Source: an uncultured Actinomycetes bacterium
GTDB taxonomy: Bacteria > Actinomycetota > Coriobacteriia > Coriobacteriales > Atopobiaceae
NCBI GenBank assembly: GCA_900314685.1
Contig: OMWE01000001.1
Span: forward strand, 62,001 to 126,000
DNA: 64,000 bases
Reading direction: 5' to 3'
The position numbers and the translations under genes were made by a program. Positions 34,020 through 45,991 of this stretch are shown here, piece after piece. Under the pieces are notes generated by a model, which did not search any database, was not told the origin of the DNA, and was given only the letters and a program-made list of their open reading frames with translations. The number at the start of each line of letters is the position of its first letter. The first letter of the stretch is position 1.

Positions 34020-34106
34020 GGGCGTCTTGGCGCGGTGGTGAAGCAAGACGCCAAGATGCCACGTCGAATTGCCTTGCCGGAATACGGCGGTGAAATGGCA
34101 CGTCGA
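34020..34106. promoter_or_regulatory. Repeats in the araC/MFS divergent region
   Basis: GGCGTCTTGGCG (34021-34032) and CGCCAAGATGCC (34049-34060) are inverted with one mismatch. ATGCCACGTCGA (34056-34067) and ATGGCACGTCGA (34095-34106) are direct repeats 39 bases apart. Direct repeats of this kind are typical AraC operators. AT-rich promoter DNA follows up to the MFS start. Confidence 0.4.
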
Positions 34107-34216
34107 GATATATTTGGTCGTTTTTTGCAACTTCACGGTTGTAATTGTATAGCTGCAGGCTCCGCACGTCCGTAACATCTTTACCGAAAACAGGCACCCG
34201 GACGAAAGGACCGGAC

Positions 34217-35434
34217 ATGGCAGACCTCACCAAGAAGAACGGCGACAAGCTCGCCAACTACCTCACGATGGTCGGGCACATCTGCTCCGACATCAACCAG
34301 GGCGCGCTCGCCGCGACGCTGCCCTTCCTCGTACAGGCCGACGGCTACTCCTATGCGAGCGTCGCCATGCTCGTCTTCGCCGCCAACATCGCCTCCGCCG
34401 TCATCCAGCCCCTCTTCGGCTGGCTGGGCGACCGTCGCCCCTCCCCCTGGCTCATGGCCCTCGGTATCTTCCTGGCAGGTCTGGGCATGGCGGGCGTCGG
34501 CGTGCTCGACAACTACTGGCTGGTCGTCGCCTCGGCCATGCTCTCCGGCATCGGCGTCGCCATGTTTCATCCCGAGGGCGGCCGCCTTGCCAACCTGGCC
34601 GCCGGCGAGCACAAGGGCAACGGCATGAGCATCTTTGCCCTGGGCGGCAACATCGGCTTCGCCGTCGGCCCCATCATCACCGCTGCCGCCATGGCCGCCT
34701 TTGGTACGCACGGCACGCTCGTCTTCCTCGTGCCCGCCACCGCCTGCGCCGTCGTGCTGCTCGGCTTCAACCGCCGCTTCGTCTCGCTCGGTGTCGCGCA
34801 GACCGCGTCCGTCGAGACCTCCGACCAGCCCGAGCGTTGGGGCATGTTCGCCGCGGTGCTCGCCGTCCTGTCGCTGCGCTCCGTGATCGGCTACGGCCTC
34901 ACGCTCTTCATCCCGCTCTTCCTCGTGAACGTGCTCGGTGCCACCGAGACCCTCGGCTCCGGCGCGCTGACCCTCTACTCGCTGCTCGGCGCTGTCGCGA
35001 CCATCTCCTCCGGCCGCGTCTCCGAGCGCATCGGCTCCCACCGCCTGCTGACCCTGGGACTCGCCGCCACCGCCGCCTTCTCCGCCCTCTTCGCCCTGTC
35101 CGGCTCGGTCGTCCTGGCCCTCGTCTGCACCGGTGCCCTGGCCCTCGCGACCAGCGTATACTACGCCTCCACCGTCGCCCTGGGCATGAGCTACGTCCCC
35201 AACCACCTGGGCATGGCCTCCGGCCTCTGCTACGGTGTGGCCGTCGCTGCCGGCGGCGTGACCGAGCCTTTCCTGGGCATGCTGGGCGATGCGATCGGCC
35301 TGCGTCCCGTGATGCTTGCGCTCGCGGCGGTCGCCCTCGGCGGCGTGGCCCTGGGCCTGGCCTTCAATCGTGCTGCCCACAAGGACAAGGTCGCCCAGGC
35401 CGTGACGCATATCGCGGCTCCCGCAGCCGAATAG
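34217..35434 (+). CDS. MFS transporter resembling fosmidomycin-resistance protein Fsr
   Basis: A 405-residue, twelve-helix MFS protein. The opening MVGHICSDINQGALAATLPF resembles the H-x-x-x-D-x-x-x-G-x-x-P-x-L-P start of Fsr-type carriers, with GWLGDRRPSPWL as the motif A loop and GVAMFHPEGGRLANL as the conserved HPE motif. Its likely role is efflux of small anionic compounds. AAAGGACCGGAC precedes the ATG. A strong terminator follows at 35456. It is divergent from araC, which may control it. Confidence 0.87.
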   Translation: MADLTKKNGDKLANYLTMVGHICSDINQGALAATLPFLVQADGYSYASVAMLVFAANIASAVIQPLFGWLGDRRPSPWLMALGIFLAGLGMAGVGVLDNYWLVVASAMLSGIGVAMFHPEGGRLANLAAGEHKGNGMSIFALGGNIGFAVGPIITAAAMAAFGTHGTLVFLVPATACAVVLLGFNRRFVSLGVAQTASVETSDQPERWGMFAAVLAVLSLRSVIGYGLTLFIPLFLVNVLGATETLGSGALTLYSLLGAVATISSGRVSERIGSHRLLTLGLAATAAFSALFALSGSVVLALVCTGALALATSVYYASTVALGMSYVPNHLGMASGLCYGVAVAAGGVTEPFLGMLGDAIGLRPVMLALAAVALGGVALGLAFNRAAHKDKVAQAVTHIAAPAAE

Positions 35435-35455
35435 CTTCAAGCTGAATACAAAGAT

Positions 35456-35487
35456 AAGGCCGCCCGGTCATCGACCCGGACGGCCTT
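35456..35487 (+). terminator. Rho-independent terminator after the Fsr-like gene
   Basis: AAGGCCG...CCCGG and CCGG...CGGCCTT pair around TCATCGA, followed by TCTTGT. It stands between convergent genes and probably works in both directions. Confidence 0.75.
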
Positions 35488-35512
35488 TCTTGTCATGCGG
35501 AATGTTTCTTGC

Positions 35513-37105
<1,593 letters not shown>

Positions 37106-37151
37106 TCAAGACCCTCCCGCAAGCGGTCGGCTATCTATATCCCGGTGCACG

Positions 37152-38711
<1,560 letters not shown>

Positions 38712-38747
38712 CTAGACGGCAGGCTGGTCTGCGACAGCCCTAACGTT

Positions 38748-39293
38748 TCAGCCGAGGCTGCCCATCTGCGCGAGCAGCGCCACCATCTCTCGACCCGACT
38801 CCCGCATGCCGCGGCGGACCCACTCCTCGATCCAACCGCAGATACCGTGGAAGGCAAAGGCGGACACATAGGCGACACCGTTGGGGTACTCCGGCTTGGG
38901 ACCATAGATGCCAAGGAATGCATCCTTGAAGAGGTAGAACATGCCGCGCTTCTCGAGCAGGGTAAAGAGGTCCACGTGATCCTTGAGGAAGCCGAAGAGA
39001 CTTTCGAACATCACGTCGTCCTTGCCCGTTTCGGCCTTGGCGGCCACGAACCGATCCGCGTTCTCCTTGTGCCAACCCAAGATCAACCTACCGATGTAGG
39101 TCTTGACCACGTCCTCCTTGTCCTCGTAATTGCGATAGAAGGACACACGGCTGACGCCAGCGGCCTCAGTGACCTGGCTGACGGAGATCTCTCGCAGCTC
39201 GCGCTCCGCAAGGAGGTGCATAGTCGCCGTCTCGATCTGCTCACGGACGTAGCTGTTGCGCTCCAGGTTGCTCAGCTGCACGGTGTTACACAT
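38748..39293 (-). CDS. TetR-family transcriptional regulator
   Basis: A 181-residue protein with an N-terminal TetR HTH (MHLLAERELREISVSQVTEA, AGVSRVSFYRNYEDKEDVV) and a helical ligand domain. The HTH and length fit the family well. The start at 39293 has GAGGGGG very close to the ATG; a GTG four codons later is possible. It diverges from a small membrane protein and esterase pair, and the 170-base gap holds several palindromes. Confidence 0.88.
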   Translation of the reverse strand: MCNTVQLSNLERNSYVREQIETATMHLLAERELREISVSQVTEAAGVSRVSFYRNYEDKEDVVKTYIGRLILGWHKENADRFVAAKAETGKDDVMFESLFGFLKDHVDLFTLLEKRGMFYLFKDAFLGIYGPKPEYPNGVAYVSAFAFHGICGWIEEWVRRGMRESGREMVALLAQMGSLG

Positions 39294-39346
39294 CCCCCTC
39301 TTTGTTTCATTTGATCTCGGCGTCTTGCCCAGCGTCGCTTATGCCG

Positions 39347-39393
39347 TTACATTTGTATCAGCGTAGATGTTACATCTGTTTCATCACTGAAAC
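39347..39393. promoter_or_regulatory. Operator-like repeats between tetR and the esterase operon
   Basis: GATGTTACATC (39366-39376, perfect 5-bp arms) and GTTTCA-TCAC-TGAAAC (39378-39393) are adjacent palindromes. GTTACAT occurs again just before at about 39347, and a GTTTCAT is next to tetR at 39304. The arrangement fits TetR autorepression and control of the divergent genes. Confidence 0.5.
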
Positions 39394-39466
39394 AAGAGCG
39401 GTCGCTACCCGCTGCGGATGCAATCCGCACAGAGGGCACACACACAACAGGAGGGATGGGAGCGCA

Positions 39467-39604
39467 ATGACCTTCTTTACCAAGAAACGACTGGTCATCC
39501 TGGCCATTGTCATCGTCTGCGGGCTCATCCTCGGCCGTCTCGTACCGAGGGCGATTCTCAACGCCCTGCTCGGTGGCGCGCTCTTTGGCGGTGATGTCCT
39601 GTGA
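39467..39604 (+). CDS. Small single-pass membrane protein (45 residues)
   Basis: The protein is MTFFTKKRLVILAIVIVCGL followed by a second half ending LFGGDVL: a basic start, one hydrophobic helix (residues 9-24) and a short polar tail. GGAGGGATGGGAGCGCA lies before the ATG. Its TGA overlaps the GTG of the esterase gene (GTGA), which implies coupled translation. It may be a membrane partner of the anchored hydrolase. Confidence 0.6.
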   Translation: MTFFTKKRLVILAIVIVCGLILGRLVPRAILNALLGGALFGGDVL

Positions 39605-40593
39605 AGCACGCAAAGCAGCAACCGGGGACGCAAAAACCAAAGGGCAGGAGGACCGGTTTGTTTGTCTTGATATGCATCGGGGCATTCGTTGGCGCCTTTG
39701 CCCTCTCAAATGCAATCCATCTTGCCTATGCCAATTACCTTACGAGGGAGTACAGGGTCAATTGGAGCGACGAGGTGGGCACCGTCCGCACCGACCTCGC
39801 CTACGGGGAGGGAGACGCCCAGAAATACGACCTCTACCTTCCCGCCGACTCCTCGAAGGATAGCTATGGCCTCATCGTCTACCTGCATGCGGGCGGTTTT
39901 ACCACAGGCGACAAGTCGGGCGACGCCGAGACGCTCGAATACTTCTGCTCGCTGGGTTATGTGACGGCCGGCATCAACTACACGCTCGCCTCCGAGGAAA
40001 ACCACGCCTCGGTCTACACCCAGTCCGAGGAAATCAAGGCGGCCGTCCCGCAGGTCGTAGAGAAGGCCCGCGAGCTCGGCTACAACGTCGACCGCATGGC
40101 GATGGCGGGCGGGTCCGCGGGTGGCGCGCTCGCCTTGATCTACGCCTACCGCGACGCCGACGAGGCGCCGGCGCCCGTGCGCATGGTCTTCGAGGCGGTC
40201 GGCCCATCGAGCTTCTACCCAGAGGATTGGACCAGCTACGGCACCGACCAAAGCCCCGAGGCCGCAGCCGCCCTCTTCAGTGCCATGCGCGGCGAGGCCG
40301 TCGACCCTGACATCCTCGGCACCCCCGCCTACGACGAGCTGATGAAGCCCATCTCCCCGCTCCTGTGGGTCGAAGAGGACACCGTGCCCACGGTCATGGC
40401 GTACGGCAAATACGACCGCGTCCAGCCTTACGCCGCGTCGGTTCGCCTCGACAGGGCGCTCACGGAGGCTGGCGTGGACCACGCCTACATTGTCTGTGAG
40501 CACTCCGGTCATGGCCTGCAAAACGACCTGGCGGAAGGGGTCCGCTACAACGAGACGGTCAACGACTACCTCGACCGTTACATGGCGAGTTAG
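39601..40593 (+). CDS. Membrane-anchored alpha/beta hydrolase (esterase/lipase family)
   Basis: A 330-residue hydrolase. A membrane anchor (residues 20-44) is followed by YDLYLPADSSKDSYGLIVYLHAGG split around the oxyanion HAGGF, the nucleophile elbow MAGGSAGGALAL, and a Ser/Asp/His set ending AYGKYDRVQ and CEHSGHGLQ. This is the pattern of BD-FAE/HSL-like esterases exposed at the outer face of the membrane. The start is GTG, overlapping the previous gene. TetR at 38748 is the likely regulator. Confidence 0.85.
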   Translation: MKHAKQQPGTQKPKGRRTGLFVLICIGAFVGAFALSNAIHLAYANYLTREYRVNWSDEVGTVRTDLAYGEGDAQKYDLYLPADSSKDSYGLIVYLHAGGFTTGDKSGDAETLEYFCSLGYVTAGINYTLASEENHASVYTQSEEIKAAVPQVVEKARELGYNVDRMAMAGGSAGGALALIYAYRDADEAPAPVRMVFEAVGPSSFYPEDWTSYGTDQSPEAAAALFSAMRGEAVDPDILGTPAYDELMKPISPLLWVEEDTVPTVMAYGKYDRVQPYAASVRLDRALTEAGVDHAYIVCEHSGHGLQNDLAEGVRYNETVNDYLDRYMAS

Positions 40594-40597
40594 TCAG

Positions 40598-41332
40598 TTA
40601 GCCTTCCTGTGCGATGGCCTGTGTCTGCAGAGCGAGGAGCTGGTCGATGCCGCGCTGGCCCATGTCGAGCAGAGCGTCCAGCTGATCGCGGCTGAAGGTC
40701 GCGCGCTCGCCCGTGCCCTGCACCTCGATGATCTGGCCGCCCGCGGAGCCGACCAGGTTGAGGTCGACCTGGGCGCTGGAATCCTCGGGATAGTCGAGGT
40801 CCAGCAGGAACCGGCCGCCCACCTCGCCCATGGAGATGGCCGCGACCTGACCCATGACCGGCGTCCGCTTGAACCAGCCCTTCCGTAGGCCGAGCTCCAC
40901 CGCATCGTGGAGCGCCACCCAAGCTCCCGTGATGGAGGCGGTGCGGGTGCCGCCATCCGCCTGAATCACGTCGCAGTCCAGCGTGATCGTGTAGCCGTCA
41001 ATGCGGCGCAGGTCGCAGACGGCGCGCAGGCTGCGGCCGATCAGACGCTCGATCTCCATGGAACGGCCCTTGCGGCCCTTGTACTCGCGGGGCGTGCGGT
41101 GGTTGGTGGATGCGGGCAGCATGGCATACTCGGCGGTGACCCAACCGGCGCCCGCGTTCTTGCGCCATGCGGGCACACCCTCCGCGATAGTGGCGCTGCA
41201 GAGCACCTTGGTGTTGCCGAACTGCGCCAGGCACGAGCCCTCGGCGTTCATCATCACGCCCCGCGTGAGCGTGACGGGGCGCATCTCGTCCGCCGCCCGC
41301 CCGAAGCTGCGCTCGTTCGTCTTGTCTGCCAT
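40598..41332 (-). CDS. rph: Ribonuclease PH
   Basis: A 244-residue phosphorolytic exoribonuclease. It contains RAADEMRPVTLTRGVMMNAE, GWVTAEYAMLPASTNHRTPRE, GRKGRSMEIERLIGRSLRAV, TLDCDVIQADGGTRTASITG and the C-terminal LLDMGQRGIDQL. These are diagnostic for RNase PH, which trims the 3' ends of tRNA precursors with phosphate. The ATG at 41332 follows AAGGAGCGATC; the frame upstream to 41602 is out of family. Confidence 0.96.
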   Translation of the reverse strand: MADKTNERSFGRAADEMRPVTLTRGVMMNAEGSCLAQFGNTKVLCSATIAEGVPAWRKNAGAGWVTAEYAMLPASTNHRTPREYKGRKGRSMEIERLIGRSLRAVCDLRRIDGYTITLDCDVIQADGGTRTASITGAWVALHDAVELGLRKGWFKRTPVMGQVAAISMGEVGGRFLLDLDYPEDSSAQVDLNLVGSAGGQIIEVQGTGERATFSRDQLDALLDMGQRGIDQLLALQTQAIAQEG

Positions 41333-41469
41333 GATCGCTCCTTGTCGTTCTCTGCTGGCGGTTTCCGAAAACCTATGCTCGCAAGCCATAATAAAGGCCG
41401 GAGCTCGATGGCCCCGGCCAGATTGCCGCCGATTCGTTTGTCGGCAGGTTCCCACGCCCCGCGCAGGCG

Positions 41470-41880
41470 CTACTTCGCGAGCGCGGCACCCAGCTCCTTG
41501 AGCGCGGCGAGCGCGTCGTCGTCCGGGTCGAGATTGGCGATGACGGTATCGACGACGTTGACGCCGGCGGACTCGGCAGCGTCCTTCCAGGTCTCCATCC
41601 ACTCGCCCGTACCCCAGTCGTAGGAGCCAAAGAGCGCGACAGGCTTGTCACCGAAGACCTTGACGCACTCGTCCCAGACCGGCTCGAACTCGTCGTGGTC
41701 GAGCTCCTCGGAGCCCATCGCGGGGCACCCGAAGGCGAAGGCGTCGTAATCGGCTACCTTGGCGGCATCGAAATCGGACACCTGGTAGACGTCCGCGCCG
41801 GCGGCCCCGTCGGCGACCGCGTTTGCCATCGTCTCGGTGTTGCCGCTCATCGTCCAGTACACCACTGCTACCTTGCTCAT
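41470..41880 (-). CDS. Short-chain flavodoxin
   Basis: A 136-residue flavodoxin. The FMN phosphate loop is YWTMSGNTETMANA at residues 8-21; the later FGCPAMGSEELDHDEFEP and LFGSYDWGTGEWMETW loops flank the isoalloxazine ring. It carries low-potential electrons, replacing ferredoxin when iron is scarce. GGAGGTATGT precedes the ATG. The DUF3793 gene is 95 bases upstream on the same strand, a known pairing in anaerobes, with a possible iron-regulator box above it. Confidence 0.93.
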   Translation of the reverse strand: MSKVAVVYWTMSGNTETMANAVADGAAGADVYQVSDFDAAKVADYDAFAFGCPAMGSEELDHDEFEPVWDECVKVFGDKPVALFGSYDWGTGEWMETWKDAAESAGVNVVDTVIANLDPDDDALAALKELGAALAK

Positions 41881-41975
41881 ACATACCTCCAATTGATCGT
41901 GTTCCAAACCCACCTATATCCATCCGCGTGCATGGCATGACCCGAGCACGCGACATGGTTCCTTGTGTGCAAGCC

Positions 41976-42686
41976 TCATGCCAGACCGAGCGTCAGCCGC
42001 GTGACCGGCAGACTGAGCAGCTCCCCGAGCGACTCGCCCTCCTTGAAGCGCTCCCAGCAGCGGAGCTCGCAGCTCTTCACGTGCGCAAAGACAGCCGCCG
42101 CCTCCTCCTCGTCGCCATAGGCCTTCCAGCTGCCGCGACAGGTCTCGCGCGCACCTTCCATGAATCCCCGCACGTCCGCAAGCGGGTAGCCCAGCAGCAA
42201 GCCCACCTCGTGGGGATAGGGCGCCGCGTGATCGGGCGATCCGTAGTAACCCGCCATCCGACGCCTCAGTTCATGGACCACGGCTCCCACGCTCGAGACG
42301 TCGTAGCCCAGGCCCTCAAGGAAAGACGCGCACTCGGGCTTTGCCAGGATCCGGGCGAGGCACGCATCGCGGTAAGCAAAGAGGACCGACTTGCCGCCGC
42401 GTCGGTCGAGCACCACAAGCGTCACGCCAAATCGCGCGAGACTCCGTGCCCCGACGGCGATCGTCTCGCGGGCCGCCTTGCAGACTTCGCAGCCCCTATC
42501 CCGGTAATGCATGCACGACTGCGGCATGAAATTGAAGAGGGAGGCAGGCTTGGCACCGGACACGACCCCCGCCGCGCTCAGCACCAGGCGACGTACGAAG
42601 TAGGCTGCCATGCCCACCTCTTCCTCGCTGCAGCCAGCGGCACCGCCGCAGCTGTAACGCATCTCCAACAGCTGAGCCTCTCCCAT
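41976..42686 (-). CDS. DUF3793-family protein
   Basis: A 236-residue soluble protein. The family signatures are LFNFMPQSCMHYRDRGC, PHEVGLLLGYPLADVRGFM and SWKAYGDEEEAAAVF. The Cys-rich N-terminal half could bind metal. The function is unknown; the family usually sits beside flavodoxins or iron-uptake genes in anaerobes, as here. A GTTAG-N6-CTAAC element is 66-81 bases upstream of the start. Confidence 0.85.
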   Translation of the reverse strand: MGEAQLLEMRYSCGGAAGCSEEEVGMAAYFVRRLVLSAAGVVSGAKPASLFNFMPQSCMHYRDRGCEVCKAARETIAVGARSLARFGVTLVVLDRRGGKSVLFAYRDACLARILAKPECASFLEGLGYDVSSVGAVVHELRRRMAGYYGSPDHAAPYPHEVGLLLGYPLADVRGFMEGARETCRGSWKAYGDEEEAAAVFAHVKSCELRCWERFKEGESLGELLSLPVTRLTLGLA

Positions 42687-42751
42687 TTCACGTTCCCATC
42701 GCTTCGAGGTGTCTGACTACTGCGTTGTTAAATTAGGTTCTTCTTATGTTG

Positions 42752-42767
42752 GTTAGTTTATTCTAAC
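42752..42767. promoter_or_regulatory. Candidate iron-dependent repressor box
   Basis: GTTAG-TTTATT-CTAAC is an inverted repeat within AT-rich promoter DNA. Its arms match the GTTAG/CTAAC half sites of DtxR/IdeR-type boxes. Its place upstream of DUF3793 and flavodoxin would fit iron control. Confidence 0.4.
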
Positions 42768-43198
42768 TTTCAAGAAAAGCAACCCGTGTTTTCGTTCGTT
42801 GACCGCCCTATCAGCCACCGACAGGTGTTCGTCCCAACGCCCCCGGTCGTCTGATTCCGCTCCTGCCGGACGCATGCCCCACCACCGACAGCCGACTATC
42901 TCAGAGGCGGTCACTTGTCTAGATGTTTACTTCTTGAGGAATGTAAACGGTAGATAAATTGCCGTGAACGGCTTTGTTACTGATTTCATGCCGAATTGTC
43001 TTCTTGCCTGTGATTTTTTCAGACAAGTACGCAACGTATTGCATAATATGTGTCGATTTTACTTTATTTATGCATTTGTTTTTTGATATCAAGTCCCTTT
43101 GACTCATAAATAATCGAGTCCTATGGTGCTTCTCGCCTCGGCGAATGCACGGGAAACGCCCATGCACGCCCGTATATGTAAAGGAGGTATCAAGAGAC
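42768..43198. other. Gene-free gap with an AT-rich patch upstream of cstA
   Basis: The gap 42687-43198 has no convincing gene. Bases 42935-43110 are strikingly AT-rich for this genome (runs such as TTTTACTTTATTTATGC). GTTTAC (42925) and GTAAAC (42944) form an inverted pair. Such a patch is a likely promoter and regulator zone of cstA or a remnant of foreign DNA. A weak 62-codon frame on the minus strand (42919-43107) lacks support. Confidence 0.5.
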
Positions 43199-45049
43199 AT
43201 GAACGGTGTTTTGATCATAGTGGTGAGTGCGGTAATTCTAACGGCGGCCTACCTGCTGTACGGGCGTTGGCTGGCAAACCAGTGGGGCGTCGACCCCCAG
43301 GCCTACACGCCGGCCGTGCGCATGGAGGACGGCAAGAACTTCACGCCCGCATCGCGCTTCACCGCCTTTTCCCACCAGTTCTCCTCTATCTGCGGCGCCG
43401 GCCCCGTGACCGGCACCATCGTGGCCATGGCCTTCGGCTGGGTCCCCGTCATCCTGTGGGTCCTCGTCGGCGGCATCTTCTTTGGCGCCGTGCATGACTT
43501 CGGCGCCCTGTACGCCTCGATGAAGAACAACGGCAAGTCCCTCGCCCAGCTCGTCGAGAAATACATCGGCAAGACGGGCCGCCGCCTCTTCCTGCTCTTC
43601 CAGTGGCTCTTCTGCCTGATCGTCATCGCAGCCTTCACCTCGATGGTGGCCACGGCCTTCCAGATGAGCGCCGGCCAGGCAGCCGGCATCGGATTCGGCG
43701 TCGACGCGTCCAACGCCTCCTACGCCCACGGTGCCGCCGCGACCATCTCGCTGCTCTTCACCTTTGTGGCCATGGGCTTCGGCTGGTTCTGCCGCAAGTT
43801 CGACCTCTCCGGCTGGCGTCAGTTCGCCCTCGCCGTCGCCCTGATGGTGCTCATGTTTGCCGTCGGCATGCAGTTCCCCATCTACCTCGACGTCAACGGC
43901 TGGATCGCCGTCACGATGGTCTACCTGGTCTTTGCTTCCGCCATGCCGATCCAGCAGCTCAAGCAGCCGCGTGACTACCTCACCGTCATCATGATGGTCA
44001 CCATGATCGTCTGCGCCGTCCTCGGCATCTTTGTGATGGGCGCCCACGGCCAGGCCACCATGACCGCGCCCGCCTTCGTCGGCCTGACCAACGCCAAGGG
44101 CCAGTTCCTCTTCCCCGTGCTCTTTGTGTCCGTCGCCTGCGGCGCCCTCTCCGGCTTCCACAGCCTCGTGTCCACCAACACCTCGTCCAAGCAGGTCTCC
44201 AACGAGACCGACGCCCTGCCCGTCGGCTACGGTGCCATGATCCTCGAGTCCTTCGTCGGCGTCATCGCCATCGTCATCGCCGGCATCGTCTTTGCCGATA
44301 TGAACGTCGGCATGACCGACGCCGCCGGCAACGCGCTCTACAGCCCCTTCAACGTCTTTGCCGCCGGCATCGCCAAGGGCATGACCATGATGGGCTTTGA
44401 CACCACCGTCGCCACCGTCTTTATGACCATGTGCATCTCCGCCCTCGCGCTGACCTCGCTCGACGCCGTCGCCCGCATCGCCCGCCTGGCCTTCTCCGAG
44501 TTCTTTGCCAAGAGCAACGACGCGCTCGCGACCGAGACCGAGACCTCCGGCGCCATGAAGGTCCTCGGCAACCCCTGGTTCGCCACGCTGGTCTCCCTCT
44601 TCTTCGGCCTGCTGCTGACCTTCGGCGGCTACCTCAACATCTGGCCGCTCTTCGGCGCCTCCAACCAGCTGCTCGGCGGCATGACCATGATCACGCTGGC
44701 CGTCTTCTGCAAGTGCACCGGCCGCAAGGGCTGGATGCTCTACGCCCCCGTGGCCTTCCTGCTCTGCTGCACCTTCACCTCGCTCGTCATGTCCATCATG
44801 GCCTGCTACACCGCGCTGGTCGCAGGCGGCGCCGCCGCGATCATGACCGCCGGCCTGCAGCTCGTCTTCGCCGTCCTGCTGGTGATCCTGGGCGTGATCG
44901 TCGCCTACAGCTGCCTCAAGGAACTCTTCACCAAGGAAGCCGGCTCCATCCCCGACGAGCAGCCCGAGTGGACCGAGATGGGCCGCAGGCACGCCTCCGA
45001 GCGCGACGCGGACGCCGCCGCTGCAGCGGGTGCCGCCCAGCACGCGTAG
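43199..45049 (+). CDS. cstA: CstA-family peptide/pyruvate carrier
   Basis: A 616-residue membrane protein with about 16 hydrophobic helices. It shows SRFTAFSHQFSSICGAGPVTGTI near residue 55, FFGAVHDFGALYASMKNNGKS near 100, and a conserved FHSLVSTNTSSKQ near 320. CstA/BtsT carriers import pyruvate and peptides under carbon starvation. AAAGGAGGTATCAAGAGAC precedes the ATG. The promoter lies in the AT-rich gap before it, and a terminator follows at 45086. Confidence 0.93.
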   Translation: MNGVLIIVVSAVILTAAYLLYGRWLANQWGVDPQAYTPAVRMEDGKNFTPASRFTAFSHQFSSICGAGPVTGTIVAMAFGWVPVILWVLVGGIFFGAVHDFGALYASMKNNGKSLAQLVEKYIGKTGRRLFLLFQWLFCLIVIAAFTSMVATAFQMSAGQAAGIGFGVDASNASYAHGAAATISLLFTFVAMGFGWFCRKFDLSGWRQFALAVALMVLMFAVGMQFPIYLDVNGWIAVTMVYLVFASAMPIQQLKQPRDYLTVIMMVTMIVCAVLGIFVMGAHGQATMTAPAFVGLTNAKGQFLFPVLFVSVACGALSGFHSLVSTNTSSKQVSNETDALPVGYGAMILESFVGVIAIVIAGIVFADMNVGMTDAAGNALYSPFNVFAAGIAKGMTMMGFDTTVATVFMTMCISALALTSLDAVARIARLAFSEFFAKSNDALATETETSGAMKVLGNPWFATLVSLFFGLLLTFGGYLNIWPLFGASNQLLGGMTMITLAVFCKCTGRKGWMLYAPVAFLLCCTFTSLVMSIMACYTALVAGGAAAIMTAGLQLVFAVLLVILGVIVAYSCLKELFTKEAGSIPDEQPEWTEMGRRHASERDADAAAAAGAAQHA

Positions 45050-45085
45050 GGCCTGCTTGGTCTAGCCCTCTGAGCTCTGTGAAAT

Positions 45086-45121
45086 AAGGCGCGGCCCACG
45101 TGATAGGGGTCGCGTCTTTTC
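45086..45121 (+). terminator. Rho-independent terminator after cstA
   Basis: AAGGCGCGGCCC pairs with GGGGTCGCGTCTT around ACGTGATA, followed by TTCTTT. Confidence 0.7.
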
Positions 45122-45167
45122 TTTACGGCGCCGGTGTCGTACCATGCGTGAAAACAAGGAGGTATGT

Positions 45168-45944
45168 ATGGCAACAAAACTTCATGGCGGCCCCGTCTAC
45201 GGTCCCGTGCACAGCCGCCGCCTCGGTCTGTCACTCGGCATCAACCTGCTGCCCACCGACGGCAAGATCTGCAGTTTCGACTGCATCTACTGCGAGTGCG
45301 GCTCCGATGCCGAGCGCCGCACCAAGTCGCCCTTCCCCACCGCCGCGCGCATCGGGGCCGACCTCGAGCCTGTCCTTCGCGACCTCGACGAGCAGGGCCA
45401 GGTGCTCAACAGCATCACGCTCGCGGGCAACGGCGAGCCCACGCTCAACCCCGAGTTTGCCCAGATCGTGGACGTCGTCCTGCGCCTGCGCGACGAGCTC
45501 GCGCCCAAGGCGGAGGTGTCGGTCATCTCCAACGGCACGCGCGCGGGCGACCCCGCCGTCCACGAAGCGCTCATGCGGGTGGACTCCAACCTCTTCAAGC
45601 TCGACACGGTGGACCCGGACTATATCGCCTTCCTCGACCAGCCTGTCGCCGCCTACGACGTGCGCCGCCAGATCGAGCTCGCCCGCTCCTTCGAGGGCCA
45701 CGTGACCATCCAGACCATGTTCCTGCGCGGCACGGTGGACGGGCGCGACGTCGACAATACCGGCGAACGCTACGTGGGACCCTGGCTCGACACGATACGC
45801 GAGATCGGCCCCGAGGAGGTCACGGTCTATACCGTCGCGCGCGACACGCCGACGCCGGGCCTCGAAAAGGCGCCCGCCGAGGTGCTCGACGCCATCGCCG
45901 ACCGCGTGCGCGGGCTGGGGATTCCCTGCACGGTCGGTTATTAA
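45168..45944 (+). CDS. Radical SAM protein (wobble/peptide-modification type, COG0731-like)
   Basis: A 258-residue radical SAM protein. The cluster motif is CSFDCIYCECG (Cys-x3-Cys-x2-Cys near residue 40), preceded by GPVHSRRLGLSLGINLLP, and the SAM-binding GNGEPTLNPEF and VSVISNGTRAG follow. Family members are called COG0731-like; their substrates are mostly unknown. AAGGAGGTATGT precedes the ATG, and a TACCAT -10 box is at about 45139. A strong terminator follows at 45992. Confidence 0.85.
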   Translation: MATKLHGGPVYGPVHSRRLGLSLGINLLPTDGKICSFDCIYCECGSDAERRTKSPFPTAARIGADLEPVLRDLDEQGQVLNSITLAGNGEPTLNPEFAQIVDVVLRLRDELAPKAEVSVISNGTRAGDPAVHEALMRVDSNLFKLDTVDPDYIAFLDQPVAAYDVRRQIELARSFEGHVTIQTMFLRGTVDGRDVDNTGERYVGPWLDTIREIGPEEVTVYTVARDTPTPGLEKAPAEVLDAIADRVRGLGIPCTVGY

Positions 45945-45991
45945 CGCCCGCGACCGCCCACCGGCAGCGTTTTATACGGCAAACCCGCGAT

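Noticed and set aside
42919..43107. Small minus-strand frame (62 codons) in the AT-rich patch before cstA
   Set aside because: Weak ribosome site, no domain, overlaps the likely cstA promoter; kept only as a composition anomaly.
43238..45043. Minus-strand frame of 601 codons opposite cstA
   Set aside because: Low-complexity shadow (Gly/Asp/Glu/His) of a membrane protein gene.
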